A DNA stretch of 52,511 nt from UBA11512 sp964623895. GTDB taxonomy: Bacteria; Bacillota; Clostridia; Oscillospirales; CAG-272. The position numbers and the translations under genes are program-made. Each line of letters opens with the position of its first letter. Position 1 is the stretch's first letter. The notes below the pieces were generated by a model. That model worked only from the letters and a program-made list of their open reading frames with translations, was not told where the DNA came from and made no database searches. Below, one piece after another: positions 50,399-52,511 of the stretch. The stretch lies in assembly GCA_964623895.1 (NCBI GenBank), contig CAZUWA010000007.1:1-52511 (forward strand), read 5' to 3'.

Positions 50399-51499
50399 TT
50401 ACAAGACTTGAGACTGTGTGACGCTACCGCCGAAAATATCTGTGACCGTCAGCTTCACGCTTGTTGCATTTTTGATTTCTTCCACAAGAATGAAGCGAAC
50501 CTCCGGACGTGTCTTTTCTTCGCATGCAAGAAGGGTACCGTTTTTGTCAAATACTTCGATCTTTGCAGACAGTTGAGGCGCAGAATCTTTTTCAAGCCGC
50601 CACTCGACGCTTAGACCCGTGCCGCTCTCTTCCGCTTCCATGTTGGCAAGGGAGATGGTTGGCAGGGAAGGGGTTTGCGGCTGATGAATGGTAAATTTGT
50701 CTTTTTTGATTGCCGCTTTTTCGTATGCTGCCTGATCAGCAACAGGACCGCCGCCGACGCCCCAGAAATGATCCTCCGTTGCGCCAAAGGAATGTCCTCC
50801 CGCTTTATTGTCGGCACCGCCGTTTCCGTAACTGATGGTGGCAGTGTCAATAGATTTCCATGTGCCGTCTGCGTATTCACAAACATACATATTTTTGATG
50901 TTGAATTCTCTTTCGGTATACTGGTTGACGCCGCCGATGTAATTCTCTTGGAAGAGAGACATACCGCCTCGGATGGCAGATTTTACAAGGTGGGTATTGA
51001 AGTAGGAAATGAGGTCCCATTTACCGCTTTTGAGATCACAGACCCACTGACCAACAAAGGTCTTTCCTGTTTCAAGATCCTCCCATGCGTGCAGTGCCAT
51101 ACGATACCAATGATCGGTTTCCCAATTGTAGGTGCGGATGCAATTCGTTCCTTCTCCTTCGCCGCCGAAATTGCTTTCAATGCCTTTCGGGTAGACACGG
51201 CTGGCGCGCAGGATCGTATGCTCTTCGCCGTGAGTCATTTCCCAAAATGCCATAATGGCTTTTCTGCCATCGTCTCGTAACTGAAGTCCGGCATAAGCTC
51301 CGCCGCCTGTGATGTCGGGATATAATTCTTTCGTTTCATTTGAAAAATAAAGCCCGAAATTACACAGCGCCCAATAGGTGTGAATGGGGGTTTTGGTTGC
51401 TTTGAAATCAATGATATAACTTTTGAACACTCTGCTCGTTGCCGAAAGATCAGGGTCAGAGTAGATGTTATATGCCATGCGGTCATCAAAATTGTTCAT
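50399..51499 (-). CDS. DUF3472-like protein
   Basis: A 366-residue protein without signal peptide, starting at the ATG at 51499 (AAAGGAAAC upstream). Residues about 100-200, with FGGEGEGTNCIRTYNWETDHWYRMALHAW and TFVGQWVCDLKSGKWDLISYFNT, fit the DUF3472 beta-rich domain. A linker rich in Pro/Gln follows and then an immunoglobulin-like module (about 290-366, SVEWRLEKDSAPQLSAKIEVFDKNG). DUF3472 proteins are often near carbohydrate enzymes, and a glycan-binding or hydrolysing role is possible, but none is shown. Confidence 0.7.
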   Translation of the reverse strand: MNNFDDRMAYNIYSDPDLSATSRVFKSYIIDFKATKTPIHTYWALCNFGLYFSNETKELYPDITGGGAYAGLQLRDDGRKAIMAFWEMTHGEEHTILRASRVYPKGIESNFGGEGEGTNCIRTYNWETDHWYRMALHAWEDLETGKTFVGQWVCDLKSGKWDLISYFNTHLVKSAIRGGMSLFQENYIGGVNQYTEREFNIKNMYVCEYADGTWKSIDTATISYGNGGADNKAGGHSFGATEDHFWGVGGGPVADQAAYEKAAIKKDKFTIHQPQTPSLPTISLANMEAEESGTGLSVEWRLEKDSAPQLSAKIEVFDKNGTLLACEEKTRPEVRFILVEEIKNATSVKLTVTDIFGGSVTQSQVL

Positions 51500-51547
51500 A
51501 GTATTGTTTCCTTTCAAATAAACTGTTCGGCAAATGCCTATACCATG

Positions 51548-51575
51548 ATTATACAACACCTGAAGATTCTGTCAA
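51548..51575 (-). promoter_or_regulatory. Promoter of the DUF3472-like gene
   Basis: Minus strand TTGACA (51570-51575), 16-base spacer, TATAAT (51548-51553). Confidence 0.75.
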
Positions 51576-51625
51576 CTGTTTTATAAAAACTTTTTGAAAT
51601 TTTTTGAGAAAACAGACTTCAACGA

Positions 51626-52240
51626 TCAATCGTTATTTATTTTTTCGTTTATGCGGCGCAACTCTTCAGCTGCTTTGGCGGCACTTTCCGACTGTCTGTG
51701 CGCCTCATATTCCATATTACGACGGTGATATTCCTCTTTGCGCGCTCGCTCTTCTCTGTCTAACTTATCTTGAAATGCTTTTTGGGCGCGATCATGTGCC
51801 TCTGCCCGCATACGAGCGTTGTTTCGTTCGTCACCTTCTTGTTTGTCCATCAAACGGTTATATGCTTCCTTGAAAGAGTCAACTGTTTGGCTTTCAAAGC
51901 AATTGGCAATGTACTCTAACGCAGACTTGTTATGATGTTTTTTCGGAATATCATAAGTATTTACAATTTGCTCAAAGAGCGCTCTACATTTTTGAATTTT
52001 TGTAAGGACGGACGCCATTTCTTTTTCAAAAGTAGCGTGGTCTGCAGGAAAGGAGTTCAGTGTGGCTTTGGCAGTGGCAACAGTAGCTTGATATTCAGAA
52101 AAATTACTTTCCATTTCTCGTTTTTTTGCATCCAATAACTCAGTTGCCTGAAGGGCAGCTTTCTTTTTTTTACGTGTTTTGGATCTTATGCACCATACAG
52201 ACAGGAAAACAGGCGGGTCGCATTGATACCGATGATCCAA
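51626..52240 (-). CDS. Coiled-coil protein fragment, 5' end replaced by topB sequence
   Basis: The frame is open for 204 codons, but residues 1 to about 18 are an off-frame reading of the topoisomerase III fragment. Native sequence seems to begin near the junction at about 52187 (SKTRKKKKAALQATELLDAKK). The rest is highly charged and helical, with coiled coils at about 25-85 and 130-200 ending EELRRINEKINND. It has no membrane span or known domain. The original N-terminus was probably lost in a rearrangement; if translated now, an internal ATG at 52114 could serve, though its ribosome site is poor. Function unknown. Confidence 0.5.
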   Translation of the reverse strand: MDHRYQCDPPVFLSVWCIRSKTRKKKKAALQATELLDAKKREMESNFSEYQATVATAKATLNSFPADHATFEKEMASVLTKIQKCRALFEQIVNTYDIPKKHHNKSALEYIANCFESQTVDSFKEAYNRLMDKQEGDERNNARMRAEAHDRAQKAFQDKLDREERARKEEYHRRNMEYEAHRQSESAAKAAEELRRINEKINND

Positions 52241-52511
52241 TCAGCTTTTGCCCGGCATAGTGCGGACGCATAAAGCGGGTCATAGTCCCGCCCGTCTTTG
52301 AGATTGTCAAAACCGCTTCGGATTGCGTTGTCCTCCATAGAGGAAATCCAAAGGCGGCGCATGGGTTTGTTGCACCCGGCAACTTCATAGACAAAACGGA
52401 AAATGAGTTCTCCCTCGCGTCCTGCGTCGCAGGCATTGATAACTTCTGTCACGTCTGGTCGGTGCATAAGCTCCTTTAGGATTTTGAATTGCTTTCCCTT
52501 ATCGGCTGCAA
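52186..52511 (-). pseudogene. topB: DNA topoisomerase III fragment (conjugative-element topB), 3' truncated
   Basis: The frame enters from beyond the right window edge and ends in a stop just after INATRLFSCLYG. It contains the TOPRIM acidic motif VINACDAGREGELIFR, the segment RRLWISSMEDNAIRSGF and CRAKADWIIGINATRLF. These match topoisomerase III proteins carried on integrative conjugative elements of Firmicutes. In intact proteins RTL or similar and several hundred residues, including the active-site Tyr domain, follow LYG. Here Ala and a stop follow, so the gene is cut at about 52189. The 5' part lies outside the window and cannot be judged. Confidence 0.85.

Overview
The window reads as a chromosomal stretch of a Firmicutes bacterium, most likely an uncultured or gut-type Clostridia. 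The evidence is the consistent AGGAGG-like ribosome sites with ATG/GTG/TTG starts, near-consensus TTGACA-N17-TATAAT promoters, a T-box leader, a GAAC-N4-GTTC LexA (DinR-type) box, Fur-type and MarR-type operators, and intrinsic terminators. I cannot place it to genus. No rRNA, tRNA or CRISPR array was seen.

Left part (1-13,000). A leftward group encodes an S1-domain RNA-binding protein, a NahK-like sugar kinase, a DtxR/IdeR-type metal repressor and glutamine-dependent NAD synthetase; the last three share a promoter. Rightward genes are a ComEC-like metallo-beta-lactamase-fold protein, the SOS-controlled uvrB-uvrA pair and secG. Three small leftward genes follow: a helical protein, a one-span membrane protein and a Cys-rich peptide.

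Centre (12,800-26,900). One T-box-controlled operon carries the whole branched-chain amino acid pathway: ilvB-ilvN-ilvC-ilvD-leuA-leuC-leuD-leuB, a DUF815-type ATPase, ilvA-ridA-ilvE, and a terminator. It runs from threonine and pyruvate to Ile, Val and Leu in 12 tightly packed genes.

Right-centre (26,900-42,200). This holds an orphan FlaA1/WbpM-type NDP-sugar dehydratase, a leftward zur-znuA-znuC-znuB zinc-uptake operon behind a promoter with a perfect Zur-like palindrome, a decayed insertion-sequence remnant and a GH127-family glycosidase. It ends with a V-type ATPase operon (E-DUF2764-A-B-D-I-K) of the gene order known from Borrelia and Chlamydia. Its K subunit keeps the full set of Na+-binding side chains.

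Right part (42,200-52,511). A heterodimeric ABC exporter, with one degenerate ATPase site, lies beside its MarR regulator. Next is an IMP dehydrogenase that closely resembles, residue for residue at the active site, the enzyme of the protist Tritrichomonas foetus. A CNNM/CorC-type membrane protein follows, preceded by an unassigned structured leader RNA. After it come a hairpin-rich possible mobile remnant, a DUF3472-like protein, and a junction where a conjugative-element topoisomerase III gene is cut and joined to a coiled-coil ORF.

The most unusual items are the protist-like IMPDH, the spirochaete/chlamydia-type sodium V-ATPase operon, the leader RNA before the CorC-type gene, and the topB breakpoint. 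No clearly new multi-gene defence or mobile system was identified.
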